This document shows positions 25,605 to 34,745 of a stretch of DNA of 64,000 nt, piece after piece. Every line of letters starts with the position of its first letter. Within the stretch, counting starts at the first letter, position 1. The translations under genes and the position numbers were made by a program. This stretch comes from an uncultured Hyphomicrobiales bacterium. Lineage in GTDB: Bacteria; Pseudomonadota; Alphaproteobacteria; Rhizobiales; Beijerinckiaceae. The notes beneath the pieces are model-generated. The model searched no databases, was not told the origin of the DNA, and saw only the letters and a list, made by a program, of their open reading frames with translations. The DNA lies in the NCBI GenBank assembly GCA_903931945.1, contig CAIZEI010000035.1, forward strand, positions 1 through 64,000, given 5' to 3'.

Positions 25605-28600
25605 TTACTTGGCTGCAACGAATTCGGCGACGCGCGCATGAACCATGGGCGTGGCGGGCGGCGAATCCTTCGCAAAGGCCTCGGACATATGCTCGATTCT
25701 GCCATCCCAGACTTCAACTTCCACCAGCGAATTGGCGCCCGCCAGCGAATGCGTGGATTTGGTCTGCGTGCGATGCGGCGTCAGCAGATTGAGGCACCCG
25801 CCGCGATCGATGGATTTTCCTGGCTCGCCCATCGGCGCGTAGATTGCGCAGGATTCATACCCATGCACTGTGCCGCGCGCGAGCCGCGCCGTTGGCAAGG
25901 CCGCGCAAAGCACCGCGCCACGGTCGTTATAGACCTTGACGAGATCATGTTTCCTGATGCCCCGCGCCGCCGCATCCTCCGGATTCAAACGGATGATCCA
26001 GTAGTACCAGTTATCGACCTTCACACGGTGGTCGTCGATGTTGAGCAGGAAGGAATCCTTGCCGTCGCCTTGCGTATGAAAACTGTACTTGGAATGTGGC
26101 GTCACCAGTTGAAGCGGGAATTTTTCGAACATCGCCCCCGAATGCATCCCCTCCCATGAGGGTTCGTATTTAACGATTGGCGGTCGCTCGGGATCGCCGG
26201 CCCTGATGAGCGAATTGCATTCGAATTCGAGTTTGCCCGACTGCGTCTGCAAACCCTTGAGATATTCACCCGAATAATCGGAGGGCAACGGCAACGGTTC
26301 CGGAACGTCTTTCGCGCGGTTTTCCCAGAACCAGCGGAACGACACCGGCGCGCGCAGTTTTTCCTTCTCGGTCGGGACGACGAAATAGCCTTTCTTGATG
26401 AACTTCTTCCATGAAATATGCTTGGGCAGGTCGGACGCCTCGAACTGGCGTTTGACCCAGTCGATTTCATTCATGCCCTCGTTGAAATAGTTCGCAAGTC
26501 CCAGCTTTTTGCAGATTTCGGTGAAAATCCAGTAGTCGGATTTCGACTCGCCGAGCGGCTTGATCGCCGGCGCCTGAAAAATGACCACGCGATTGTTGAC
26601 CTGCTGCTGGCCGTGATGGCCATAGCCGCCCAGCGCCGCCCATTCCGAGATATCCACGCGCTCGAAATTGGTGCAGGCGGGAAGGATCAAATCTGCAAAT
26701 TTCGCCTCGCCTTCCATCCAGATGGACTGGTTGACAACAAATTCGAGATTTTCCGACTGATACATTTTGACGTGACGATTGGTATTGTTCATCGTCGCAA
26801 TCATGGAGCCGCCGTATTTATACAGCATCCGCACCGGCGCATGGCCGGCAGCGGGATAATTGACCTTTGCGAACTGATGCTCGATGGACTTGCCGTTCCA
26901 CAGATAGCCCTCCGCCTTGCCCTCCAGAATCGCCTCCGGCATGAAAATGCGCGGAATCTTCTGGTTGGAAGTGTTCATCGTCGGGAGCTGCGGCATCCGT
27001 TGATAAAGCTCGACTGGCAGCGACGTGCCCTCGATATCGCCGGACATGCCGCCTTCGGCATAGCCCGGAAAATAGAAATTCAGATCGACCGGGCAGCCCC
27101 ATTGCAGATTGCCCATGTTGACGCCGGGCTTGCCAAGCCCCTGCATGGCGATCAGGCACACCATCACCCGCGCCCATTGAATGCCCGTCTGGTTACGGCA
27201 GGCGCCGCCGTGGCCGTTGCCCCAGCCGCCGGGAGCCAGATAGGTGCGCTTTGAGGCCCATTCGCGGGCGAGCGCACGCACATCTTTCGCCGGCACGCCT
27301 GTTTCGGCTTCCTGCCATTCGGGCGTTTTGGGCACTCCATCCTCATCGCCGAGAAGATAGGCTTTCCATTTGTCGAAGCCGACGGTGTGGGTGGAGACGT
27401 AGTCTTTGTCGTAAAGGTCTTCCTTGATCCACACATAGGCGATCGCCATCGCCATAGCCGGAGAGGTCGTCGGACGCGGCGCCATCCATTTGCCGGGCAG
27501 GAATTGCGCCGAAGAATTGTAGAAGGGATCGATGTGCACGACCTTGATGCCGAGCTTGGGGTCCTTCAGCCACTGGCGGCGCACGGTCCCTTCCTGCGCG
27601 CCATAGGAGCCGGACGTTGTCTCCGGGTCTGCGGACCAGAACACGATCATCTCGGAATTTTGCAGGCAATCCTCGACCGTGCCGTAGGTCTCCGATTGAC
27701 CGACTCGGAGCGAATAGCCCCAGTGATGCGCGGCGCCCCAGTACCAGCCCTCCCACGAATCGGGATTGTGATGCACGGCGGTATGGCCAACGGCATTGCG
27801 GAATCGATAGAGCGCGCTGAGATAATATCCGATATTGCCCCAGGTATGGTGCGAACCGTGCGAGACCGCCATCACGCCAGGTCCATAGGTGCGCTTGGTG
27901 CGCTTGATCTCGGAGGAGACAAGCTCCAGCGCCTCCTCCCATGAGATGCGAACATAGCCTGACTTGCCGCGGTTTTGCGGATTGCGTTCACCGCTGGGAT
28001 CGAAATCGACCCGCTTCATCGGATACAGACAACGATCCGGCGAATAGACCATGGCCTTGGAATTCTGCCCGTGCGGGGCAAGCGTGGTGCGGCGCGGCGG
28101 CGTCAGCTTGACGCCTTTGGCCTCTATCGTCCAGGGCTGGGGATCGCTGTCATCAAAATCGATTGACGTGGTGCGGATGATTTTGCCGTCTTTCACATAG
28201 ACAAACAACGGCCCGCCATTGGCCATGTTGCAATAGCGCATGGAGCCATCGGCCTGCGGGATACCCATGTCCCAGCCAATGCTCTGCGTCAGCATGATGG
28301 TCTGCGCGAACCAGTTCAGCAGGCCGTCATCGCCCTGCACGGTCATGGTGAAATCTTTTTGCGCGTTGATCTGGTCGAGCCAGTTGAAGGGCGGCGTCAG
28401 CAGGCTGGCGGCGATTTTGGCGTTCTTGAAGGCGATTGTGACATCCGGTTTGGGGTGAATGCCAAAACCCGAGGTAATCTTGCCGCCCCTGAATTGATAC
28501 CAGCGGCCAAGCTCCTCGTCCTTCGCCACCATCTGCGCGATGACATCGTGTTCCTTGATCCGCGCGGCGAATTCGGGATATTTGCGCGCGGTGTATTTCA

Positions 28601-28655
28601 GCACATGGACGAGGCCGAAAAGGATAACCCGGAGTTGGCCAGATGCGATGGACAT
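25605..28655 (-). CDS. pyrogallol-phloroglucinol transhydroxylase-like molybdopterin enzyme with N-terminal extra domain
   Basis: 1016 residues from the ATG at 28655, which has GGAGG upstream. Residues from about 145 onward follow the large subunit of Pelobacter acidigallici transhydroxylase (DMSO reductase family): [64 protein letters not shown]. All four active-site residues I recall for that enzyme are kept: His269, Asp299, the Mo ligand Ser300, and Tyr532. Resorcinol hydroxylase RhL is a related alternative. Residues 1-140 are extra and resemble an SCP2 lipid-binding fold ([23 protein letters not shown]). There is no Fe-S motif or Tat signal at the N-terminus. It is the first gene of an operon with the Fe-S subunit and a Bug protein. 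Confidence 0.9.
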   Translation of the reverse strand: MSIASGQLRVILFGLVHVLKYTARKYPEFAARIKEHDVIAQMVAKDEELGRWYQFRGGKITSGFGIHPKPDVTIAFKNAKIAASLLTPPFNWLDQINAQKDFTMTVQGDDGLLNWFAQTIMLTQSIGWDMGIPQADGSMRYCNMANGGPLFVYVKDGKIIRTTSIDFDDSDPQPWTIEAKGVKLTPPRRTTLAPHGQNSKAMVYSPDRCLYPMKRVDFDPSGERNPQNRGKSGYVRISWEEALELVSSEIKRTKRTYGPGVMAVSHGSHHTWGNIGYYLSALYRFRNAVGHTAVHHNPDSWEGWYWGAAHHWGYSLRVGQSETYGTVEDCLQNSEMIVFWSADPETTSGSYGAQEGTVRRQWLKDPKLGIKVVHIDPFYNSSAQFLPGKWMAPRPTTSPAMAMAIAYVWIKEDLYDKDYVSTHTVGFDKWKAYLLGDEDGVPKTPEWQEAETGVPAKDVRALAREWASKRTYLAPGGWGNGHGGACRNQTGIQWARVMVCLIAMQGLGKPGVNMGNLQWGCPVDLNFYFPGYAEGGMSGDIEGTSLPVELYQRMPQLPTMNTSNQKIPRIFMPEAILEGKAEGYLWNGKSIEHQFAKVNYPAAGHAPVRMLYKYGGSMIATMNNTNRHVKMYQSENLEFVVNQSIWMEGEAKFADLILPACTNFERVDISEWAALGGYGHHGQQQVNNRVVIFQAPAIKPLGESKSDYWIFTEICKKLGLANYFNEGMNEIDWVKRQFEASDLPKHISWKKFIKKGYFVVPTEKEKLRAPVSFRWFWENRAKDVPEPLPLPSDYSGEYLKGLQTQSGKLEFECNSLIRAGDPERPPIVKYEPSWEGMHSGAMFEKFPLQLVTPHSKYSFHTQGDGKDSFLLNIDDHRVKVDNWYYWIIRLNPEDAAARGIRKHDLVKVYNDRGAVLCAALPTARLARGTVHGYESCAIYAPMGEPGKSIDRGGCLNLLTPHRTQTKSTHSLAGANSLVEVEVWDGRIEHMSEAFAKDSPPATPMVHARVAEFVAAK

Positions 28656-28917
28656 GTTCCCTCCAAAACGGCATGCGCGAAGGGCGCGCGCCGTCTGCGA
28701 CGTGGTGAAATGCGGCTGGATCAGCCTCTGCGACCTGTCTAGCGCCAGCGCGCCACGCAAGCAACCAAGGGTGGGGTTGCGTCAAACGCAGGGCTTGGCG
28801 CGGGACCGATCCCCACGGCCTCGCAACAATCGATTTCTCCATCCGCGCCAAATCGCGATAGACTTTCTCCACAGTCCGGCGCCAACTTTGCCGCAGAAGC
28901 CGCCTGAGGAAACGTCG

Positions 28918-29709
28918 ATGCGCAAACGTCTCGCAATTCTGACGAGCCTGGCTCTGGCCTGCCCGCCAGCGCTGGCGCAAAGCGACGCGGGGCCGGCGAC
29001 CCCCGCTGACGATTTTCTGGCCGGGCGCAGCCTGAAATGTGAGGGCTGCGACCTGCAAAATCAGGATTTTCAAAACGGCAATTTCAAGCGCGCCAGGCTC
29101 AGCCGGGCCAATCTGGCCGGCGCCAACTTCTTTGGCGCGAGCCTTTTTCGCGCCAATCTCCAGCACGCAGATTTTTCCAACGCCAGAATGGCTGGCGCCG
29201 ATCTCGACAAGATCGACGCCAAATGGGCCATCTTCAAAAGCGCGGATCTGCATGACGCCTTGATGTTCGAGGCGGATTTGTCCGCCGCCGATCTGTCGGG
29301 CGCCGATTTCACCAGCGCGAGGATGGGAAATGCGCGGCTGACGCAGGCCGATTTGCGCGGCGCGAAGTTGAATGGCGCAGACCTCCGGGGCGCGCGCCTT
29401 GTCGGCGCAAGATTTGCGGGCGCCTCCCTGCGCTCGGCGACCCTCAATCAACTGAACCTGCGCGAAGCCGATTTGCATGGCGTTGATTTAACCGTTGCCG
29501 ATTTGATCGAAGCCGATCTGACGGGCGCCAATCTCAACGGCGCGCAATTGGCAGGCGTCAATTTCATGCGCGCCAATCTGCATGGCGCGGACCTGCGCAA
29601 CGCCAATCTCGAAGGCGCCAATCTCCAATACGCAATTCTCAGCGACGCGCAGCTGGAAGGCGCCAATCTTGACGCGGCCATCCTGCCCGATGGCAAGCAC
29701 AAGGAATAA
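28918..29709 (+). CDS. secreted pentapeptide-repeat protein
   Basis: 263 residues from the ATG at 28918 with TGAGGAAA upstream; the open frame extends further up without support. A Sec signal (LAILTSLALACPPALA) is followed by LKCEGCDLQNQDF, with a possible disulfide pair, and then about 38 near-continuous pentapeptide repeats of the A(D/N)Lxx type up to residue 255. These fold as a right-handed quadrilateral beta-helix. Export is less common than cytosolic forms. No DNA-gyrase-protection or other function can be inferred. It is alone on its strand, facing away from the molybdoenzyme operon. Confidence 0.88.
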   Translation: MRKRLAILTSLALACPPALAQSDAGPATPADDFLAGRSLKCEGCDLQNQDFQNGNFKRARLSRANLAGANFFGASLFRANLQHADFSNARMAGADLDKIDAKWAIFKSADLHDALMFEADLSAADLSGADFTSARMGNARLTQADLRGAKLNGADLRGARLVGARFAGASLRSATLNQLNLREADLHGVDLTVADLIEADLTGANLNGAQLAGVNFMRANLHGADLRNANLEGANLQYAILSDAQLEGANLDAAILPDGKHKE

Positions 29710-29757
29710 GCCTCCACTTATTTGAGTTCGGGCAATTGGGCGACGGACCATACGTCT

Positions 29758-29810
29758 CGCCCTCATCCTAAGGAGCGTGCGAAGCACGCGTCTCGAAGGA
29801 TGAGGAGGCC
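29758..29810. repeat. palindromic intergenic repeat (CCTCATCCT...AGGATGAGG)
   Basis: Outer arms CCTCATCCT and AGGATGAGG enclose an inner palindrome GCGTGC-GAA-GCACGC. Elements of this form are abundant between genes in Hyphomicrobiales. It lies between convergent genes and may terminate both. Only one copy is in the window. Confidence 0.8.
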
Positions 29811-29827
29811 TTCAGTCGATTGCCCTG

Positions 29828-30544
29828 CTATTTTGCGGCAAAATCGGGAGATCTGATTTCCACACGGGTCCAGCTGTCGAATTGTCCGGGCCGATAGACT
29901 TTCGTGACCGGATCGAGATCCGCCTGGCCGGGACGCCGCAACAACTGCGCCTGCACCCGAATATCCCGCTCGCCATCATTCTTTCGGCATGTTTGCTTGA
30001 TGAATACGCCGCCAACCGGCGTCTCGCCTTCGCCGGGTGGAAAATCCACGCAGGCCCAGCCCTCAGGGCCATAGCGCTCCATAACGGCATATCGCAGCAT
30101 ATGCGCCATGCGCCGTTCGGGCCCATCGCCACGCGGATCGCTGACAAACCTGATGCCGCGTGCAACGCCCGCATCATCGAACAGAACTGACAACAATACA
30201 GGATGGCCGGCAACGCGCGTGCCCTGGCGATGCGTGTAGGTCGGATCGTCAATCGCCTTGCCAATATATTCCTCATCATCGTCAAAACGGACAGCGACCT
30301 CGCGCAGGCCATCCGATTCAGGCTTGCACTTTTGATATTCGCTCCAGTCCTCGACCGGCTGGCGCGCCGGACCGCCATTGCCGCCACAGGCAAATTCGCC
30401 AAACCCATCGGTGGACATGGCTGCAGCGGACAGACCTAATTTCAAGCCATGAATTTCGCCCAACTCTCCGGGCGTCTGCGCCTGCGCCGCACGACCGCTC
30501 GCCGCAACGAGGATCATCGCCAGCGCCAGAACCAGCGCGCGCAT
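29828..30544 (-). CDS. secreted protein of unknown function in a PQQ-dehydrogenase operon
   Basis: 238 residues from the ATG at 30544, two bases after the cytochrome c stop. A signal peptide (MRALVLALAMILVAASGRAAQA) precedes a domain with LGEIHGLKLGLSAAAM, ACGGNGGPARQP, FDDAGVARGIRFVSDPRG and a C-terminal VTKVYRPGQFDSWTRVEIRSP. Four mature cysteines suggest disulfides. No family was recognised; it has no haem motif and is not obviously an XoxJ-type binding protein. As third gene after a PQQ dehydrogenase and its cytochrome, it may be a periplasmic accessory or assembly factor. Confidence 0.72.
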   Translation of the reverse strand: MRALVLALAMILVAASGRAAQAQTPGELGEIHGLKLGLSAAAMSTDGFGEFACGGNGGPARQPVEDWSEYQKCKPESDGLREVAVRFDDDEEYIGKAIDDPTYTHRQGTRVAGHPVLLSVLFDDAGVARGIRFVSDPRGDGPERRMAHMLRYAVMERYGPEGWACVDFPPGEGETPVGGVFIKQTCRKNDGERDIRVQAQLLRRPGQADLDPVTKVYRPGQFDSWTRVEIRSPDFAAK

Positions 30545-30546
30545 TG

Positions 30547-31077
30547 TTATTTTTTCAGGGGCTCGCACTGCCTGGTGTCCTTGCCCCAAAAATCCACACA
30601 CTCGTCGTAATCGGGATCGCCCCGGCCAACCACTTTTGCAAAAACATAGGCGACAACGGCATTGATTTCGCCCGCCTGCAAATACTGGTTGGGTTCAGGC
30701 GGCATAGAGCCGCCGGCCTGTTCACGCGTCATGCCGTAACAGCGCCTGTCGGTATAGGCGAACTTGTCATGGAAAGGCATTTCGGTCGCTGGGCGTCCGC
30801 ATTTGACGGTCATCGCGAGCTGATCCGGCGTCAATTGCGTTTTACGCAGCGACAGCGCATTGCCGCCATAACCCTGATCTCCTGTCCCGTCCCATTTATG
30901 GCAATACTGGCAGCGCGCCTTGGTCTTGAAAATTTCTTTGCCAAATTCAATCGTGCGCGCATCTTCAGCTGCTGGCGTCTGAGCCTGCGCGCCGACGCTG
31001 AAAACACCCGAACAAACGACAGACGCGACGAGGATATAACCCGCCCCGCGCGCAAATCGACCCCGGCCCCATTTCAT
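30547..31077 (-). CDS. periplasmic cytochrome c linked to PQQ dehydrogenase
   Basis: 176 residues from the ATG at 31077 with AGGGCAGG upstream; a GTG at 31104 would add nine. After a signal peptide ending near SVGAQA there is one haem site, CQYCHKWDGTGDQGYGG. Candidate axial methionines are in ATEMPFHD and GGSMPPEPNQ. Extra cysteines (VKCGRP, RRCYGM, DECVDF, RQCEPL) point to disulfides. It begins shortly after the PQQ-dehydrogenase stop and is the likely physiological electron acceptor, the position taken by XoxG or cytochrome cL in methanol dehydrogenase operons. Confidence 0.88.
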   Translation of the reverse strand: MKWGRGRFARGAGYILVASVVCSGVFSVGAQAQTPAAEDARTIEFGKEIFKTKARCQYCHKWDGTGDQGYGGNALSLRKTQLTPDQLAMTVKCGRPATEMPFHDKFAYTDRRCYGMTREQAGGSMPPEPNQYLQAGEINAVVAYVFAKVVGRGDPDYDECVDFWGKDTRQCEPLKK

Positions 31078-31109
31078 AAGCCTGCCCTTAAAATAAGCCG
31101 CCACGACGC

Positions 31110-32882
31110 CTAGAGCGTAAAGACGTTGAGCATCGAACAGGCGCCCTGATCTTTCAGCGCAGCGGGTTTGGGACGCAGCCAGTGCGGCCCTGCCAGAACT
31201 GCGAGATATTGCTTGCCGTTGATCGCATAGGTGATCGGCGGCGCCATGATGCCGCAGCCGACGTTGAAGCTCCAGGCTTCTTTCAGCGTCTTTGAATCAT
31301 AGGCGGTGATTTCGCCATCCATATGCCCGGTGAACACCAAACCGCCAGCCGTCGCCAGAACGCCCGACCAGTTCGGCCATTGCAGCTTCACCTTGCTCTT
31401 GATTTCGCCCGTCACCGGATCAAGGGCCGACAGACTGCCATACAGCGGCTCATCGGCAGGATAGTTGGCGCTGCCAGCCGTAAATCGGTCGCGCGGTTTG
31501 GCTGTGCCGCCCTGATCGACAAAATCGGGTTGCGGTTTGCCTTCCAGCATGTTGCAGCCCTCGGCGGAGGGCACATACATCAAATTCAAGTCAGGATTGT
31601 AGGCCGCCGGCTCCCAGTTCTTGCCGCCCGAAGTCACGGGACATTTCAGGGCGCCTTTCGGATTGGCCCGCGTCGGATGGCTGTTCACCACATAGGGCTG
31701 CACATCGAGCGTCGGATCGTATTCGAGCGGTTTTCCCGTCTTGGGGTCGAGCCCCTTTGACCACGTCAACCTGTCCACATATTGACGACCGCCGACAAAC
31801 GAACCATTCACAGCATCAAGCGAATAATAAAATCCATTGCGCGCGGCATGGGTCACCAACTTGCGTTGGGAGCCATTGACGGCGACATCGATAATCGGAT
31901 GCTCGCTGATTTCATCGAAATCGTAAGGGTCGTTCGGTGTGTACTGAAAACCCCACTTGATCTTGCCATCGGCGGGGCTAAGGGCCAGCACGCTCGCCGC
32001 CCATTTGTTGTCTCCGGGGCGATATTCAGGATCGTAGTCGGGGCCGGCGTTGCCAATGCCCTGGTAGAATGTGTCAGCGCTCGAATCGTAGGTCGCGGTG
32101 ACCCAGACCGAGCCGCCGCCGTGCATCCAGTGGTCTTTGCCATCCTTCCAGGTTTCATTGCCCGGCTCACCCTTCCCTGGAATCGTATAGGTCCGCCAAA
32201 CCTGTTTGCCAGTATTGAGATCCGTTGCGTCGATCCAGCCGCGAATGCCGAACTCGCCGCCCGCCGAGCCGGTGATGGCCAGGTCCCGCAAAATAAGCGG
32301 CGCCGCGGTGATCGTTTCGCCCAGCGCGGGGTCTGCAATCTTGCGTTCCCACACAACCTCGCCCGTCGCGCGGTTAATTGCGAACATGCGGCCATCGAGC
32401 GAGATGGAAATCACCTTGTCTTTCCAGAGCGCGACACCGCGATTGTTGACGCCGCAGCACGCGACATCGCCCGCCCAGGCGCGGTCGATGCCGGGATCCA
32501 TCTTCCACTTGATATCCGCCTTGCGCCCGGACGTGAGATCGATGGCGTAGACCTCGCCCCAGCCATTGGGCACATACATCATGCCGTCATCCACAATCGG
32601 CGTCGCCTCAAGATTGCCGTTGGCGTAGCGCCCGCCCGATTCCAGACCGCCGAGGGCCAGCACCTGCGTCAAATGCAGTTTTCCAACAGAGGCGGCATTG
32701 ATTTCGTTCAGCGTGGAATAGCGATGACCCTGAAAATTCTTGTGATGCAGCAGCCAGTTTTGCGGCTCCTTGTCGGCATTCAGGGCGCGCTCGAAGGTCA
32801 TGTCGGCAGCCAGCGCCGGAACCATCGCCGACGTCGCCCAAAGCGCCGCAGCGATGACGCCCCCCGAACGGTGTTTTGACAT
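31110..32882 (-). CDS. PQQ-dependent alcohol dehydrogenase with lanthanide-type DxD signature
   Basis: 590 residues from the ATG at 32882 with GGGAGG upstream. A signal peptide (VIAAALWATSAMVPALAA) precedes an eight-bladed quinoprotein propeller. The vicinal disulfide pair over PQQ is C142-C143 (DVACCGVN). Metal ligands in family positions are E210 (GGEFGIRG) and N278, and the catalytic aspartate D321 is followed two residues later by D323 (PYDFDE). That second aspartate marks lanthanide-using XoxF and PedH-type enzymes, while calcium enzymes have another residue there. The enzyme oxidises primary alcohols or aldehydes in the periplasm. The sequence is not close enough to classical XoxF to claim methanol as substrate. 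Confidence 0.9.
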   Translation of the reverse strand: MSKHRSGGVIAAALWATSAMVPALAADMTFERALNADKEPQNWLLHHKNFQGHRYSTLNEINAASVGKLHLTQVLALGGLESGGRYANGNLEATPIVDDGMMYVPNGWGEVYAIDLTSGRKADIKWKMDPGIDRAWAGDVACCGVNNRGVALWKDKVISISLDGRMFAINRATGEVVWERKIADPALGETITAAPLILRDLAITGSAGGEFGIRGWIDATDLNTGKQVWRTYTIPGKGEPGNETWKDGKDHWMHGGGSVWVTATYDSSADTFYQGIGNAGPDYDPEYRPGDNKWAASVLALSPADGKIKWGFQYTPNDPYDFDEISEHPIIDVAVNGSQRKLVTHAARNGFYYSLDAVNGSFVGGRQYVDRLTWSKGLDPKTGKPLEYDPTLDVQPYVVNSHPTRANPKGALKCPVTSGGKNWEPAAYNPDLNLMYVPSAEGCNMLEGKPQPDFVDQGGTAKPRDRFTAGSANYPADEPLYGSLSALDPVTGEIKSKVKLQWPNWSGVLATAGGLVFTGHMDGEITAYDSKTLKEAWSFNVGCGIMAPPITYAINGKQYLAVLAGPHWLRPKPAALKDQGACSMLNVFTL

Positions 32883-33062
32883 GCTCAACCTCCCTGATGG
32901 CGACTTCGACCGCCGTACCGCGCTGCCTGGCCGGCGCACGCTTTTTGCTCGTTGCCAAAGTGCGGTCATTTTCACCCGCCGTCAACAGTGCCGGGCCACG
33001 CGCCCATTTCCCTCGCGCTGAAAATTGGTTTAGCAGTTTCCTGCTTTGCCGGAGGCCTGCCC

Positions 33063-33833
33063 ATGCCCAATTGCATCATCGTCGAAACCCATGGTCCTGT
33101 GGGTCTGATCCGCCTCAATCGCCCGCAAGCGCTGAATGCGCTCAATGATGAATTGATGGCCGAATTGAACGCTGCGCTTGACGCTTTCGAAGCGGACAAC
33201 GCCATCGGCTGCATGGTCGTCACCGGCTCGGAGAAAGCCTTCGCCGCCGGCGCCGACATCAAGGCGATGCAATCCAAAACGTTCATTGAGGTCTATCTTG
33301 GCGACTTCATCTCCAAATGGGACCCGGCAGGCCAGCGGCGCAAGCCGATGATCGCGGCAGTCGCAGGCTTTGCATTGGGCGGGGGTTGCGAACTCGCGAT
33401 GATGTGCGATTTCATCATCGCCGCCGACACAGCCAAATTTGGCCAGCCGGAAATCAGGCTCGGCGTCATTCCCGGCTCTGGCGGCACGCAGCGCCTCGCG
33501 CGCTTTGTTGGCAAATCCAAAGCCATGGACCTCTGCCTGACAGGCCGGATGATGGACGCGGCTGAGGCTGAACGGTGTGGCCTCGTCTCGCGCATCGTGC
33601 CGGCCGCCGAGCTCGTCGACGAAGCCTTGAAAGCCGCCGCAACCATCGCCTCAATGTCGCGCGCCTCAGTTCTGATGACCAAGGAATGCGTCAACCGCGC
33701 CTTCGAAACGACGCTCGCCGAGGGTATCAAATTCGAACGCCGATTGTTTCATTCGTTGTTCGCCACCAACGACCAGAAAGAAGGCATGGCCGCCTTCGCC
33801 GAAAAGCGCCCAGCAAAATTCACAAATAGCTGA
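33063..33833 (+). CDS. enoyl-CoA hydratase/isomerase family protein
   Basis: 256 residues from the ATG at 33063 with GGAGG upstream. Crotonase-fold signatures are complete: [11 protein letters not shown] (oxyanion hole), [15 protein letters not shown] with the first catalytic Glu, and [19 protein letters not shown] with the second. Possession of both glutamates indicates true syn-hydration of 2-enoyl-CoA. It is cytosolic. It leads a plus-strand group with a DapA-like protein 9 bases later and a Bug binding protein, so it may belong to a dedicated acid-degradation route rather than general beta-oxidation. Confidence 0.94.
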   Translation: MPNCIIVETHGPVGLIRLNRPQALNALNDELMAELNAALDAFEADNAIGCMVVTGSEKAFAAGADIKAMQSKTFIEVYLGDFISKWDPAGQRRKPMIAAVAGFALGGGCELAMMCDFIIAADTAKFGQPEIRLGVIPGSGGTQRLARFVGKSKAMDLCLTGRMMDAAEAERCGLVSRIVPAAELVDEALKAAATIASMSRASVLMTKECVNRAFETTLAEGIKFERRLFHSLFATNDQKEGMAAFAEKRPAKFTNS

Positions 33834-33842
33834 GAACGGATC

Positions 33843-34724
33843 ATGCCAGCACCCATCCGCGGCGTTGTCGCCGCCATCGCAACGCCGGTCACAGAGGAGC
33901 GCAAGCCCGATATTCCGCGCTTTCTTGGACTTGCGCATCACCTGCTCGATAACGGCTGCGACGGACTGAACGTGCTTGGCACCACCGGCGAAGCGACCTC
34001 CTTTTCGCGCGCGCAGCGCATGGAGGTCATGCTGGCCGCGGCAAAAGAGCTTGACGCCTCGCGTCTGATGGTGGGCACGGGCGCAGCGTCCCTCGACGAC
34101 GCCTGCGCGCTGACGCGCTTTGCTGGCGAACTCGGCTTTGGCGCGGCCCTGGTGCTGCCGCCGTTCTACTACAAGGGCGTCGGCGACGACGGCGTTATCG
34201 CTTATATCGAAGCGCTGATCGAGGCGAGCGCGGCGGCGCCTGCGCCGATCTTTCTCTACCACTACCCCGCGCTGTCGGGCGTGCCCTATACGCCAGAACT
34301 CGTGGGAAAACTGATCCAGCGCTTTCACGATCGCGTCACGGGGTTGAAAGATTCCTCCGGCGACCTGCCCTATGAACGCGCGCTGGCCGCGCGCCATCAG
34401 GGTTTTCAGGTCTTCCCGGCGAACGAGGCGACATTGCTCGAAAGCCGCAGCGGGATATTTGCCGGCTGCATTTCGGCGACCGCCAATCTCAACGCCGATC
34501 TCTGCGCCAAAGTCTGGCGCAACGGCGACGCAACGGCGCTGGATCGCGCCATGAAAATTCGCAAATTGTTCGATGGCAAGCCGCTTGTCGCCGGCGTCAA
34601 GGCCGGGTTAGCGGCCATCCATAACGATCCCGCGATAGCGGTTCCCATGCCGCCGCTGACAGCATGGGGGGCGGAGGATGCATCCGCACTGGCGCACGAT
34701 ATGGCTGCGGCGCGTGCGATATAG
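33843..34724 (+). CDS. dihydrodipicolinate synthase (DapA) family lyase/aldolase
   Basis: 293 residues, normal for the family. The (beta/alpha)8 hallmarks are GTTGE (46-50), the catalytic Tyr139 in LYHYPALSG and the Schiff-base Lys169 in GLKDSSGD. Class I pyruvate aldolases and hydratase-aldolases of sugar-acid and aromatic catabolism share these features. The setting between an enoyl-CoA hydratase and a binding protein argues for a catabolic aldolase or lyase rather than lysine synthesis. The substrate is not identifiable. Confidence 0.9.
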   Translation: MPAPIRGVVAAIATPVTEERKPDIPRFLGLAHHLLDNGCDGLNVLGTTGEATSFSRAQRMEVMLAAAKELDASRLMVGTGAASLDDACALTRFAGELGFGAALVLPPFYYKGVGDDGVIAYIEALIEASAAAPAPIFLYHYPALSGVPYTPELVGKLIQRFHDRVTGLKDSSGDLPYERALAARHQGFQVFPANEATLLESRSGIFAGCISATANLNADLCAKVWRNGDATALDRAMKIRKLFDGKPLVAGVKAGLAAIHNDPAIAVPMPPLTAWGAEDASALAHDMAAARAI

Positions 34725-34745
34725 TATTATTCAGGGAGAAAATCC

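Noticed and set aside
29758-29810. CRISPR-like palindrome
   Set aside because: Single copy without spacers; it matches the common intergenic CCTCATCCT palindrome type.
31782-32879. 365-codon open frame antisense to the PQQ dehydrogenase
   Set aside because: Shadow of a gene with full catalytic motifs; composition typical of antisense translation in GC-rich DNA.
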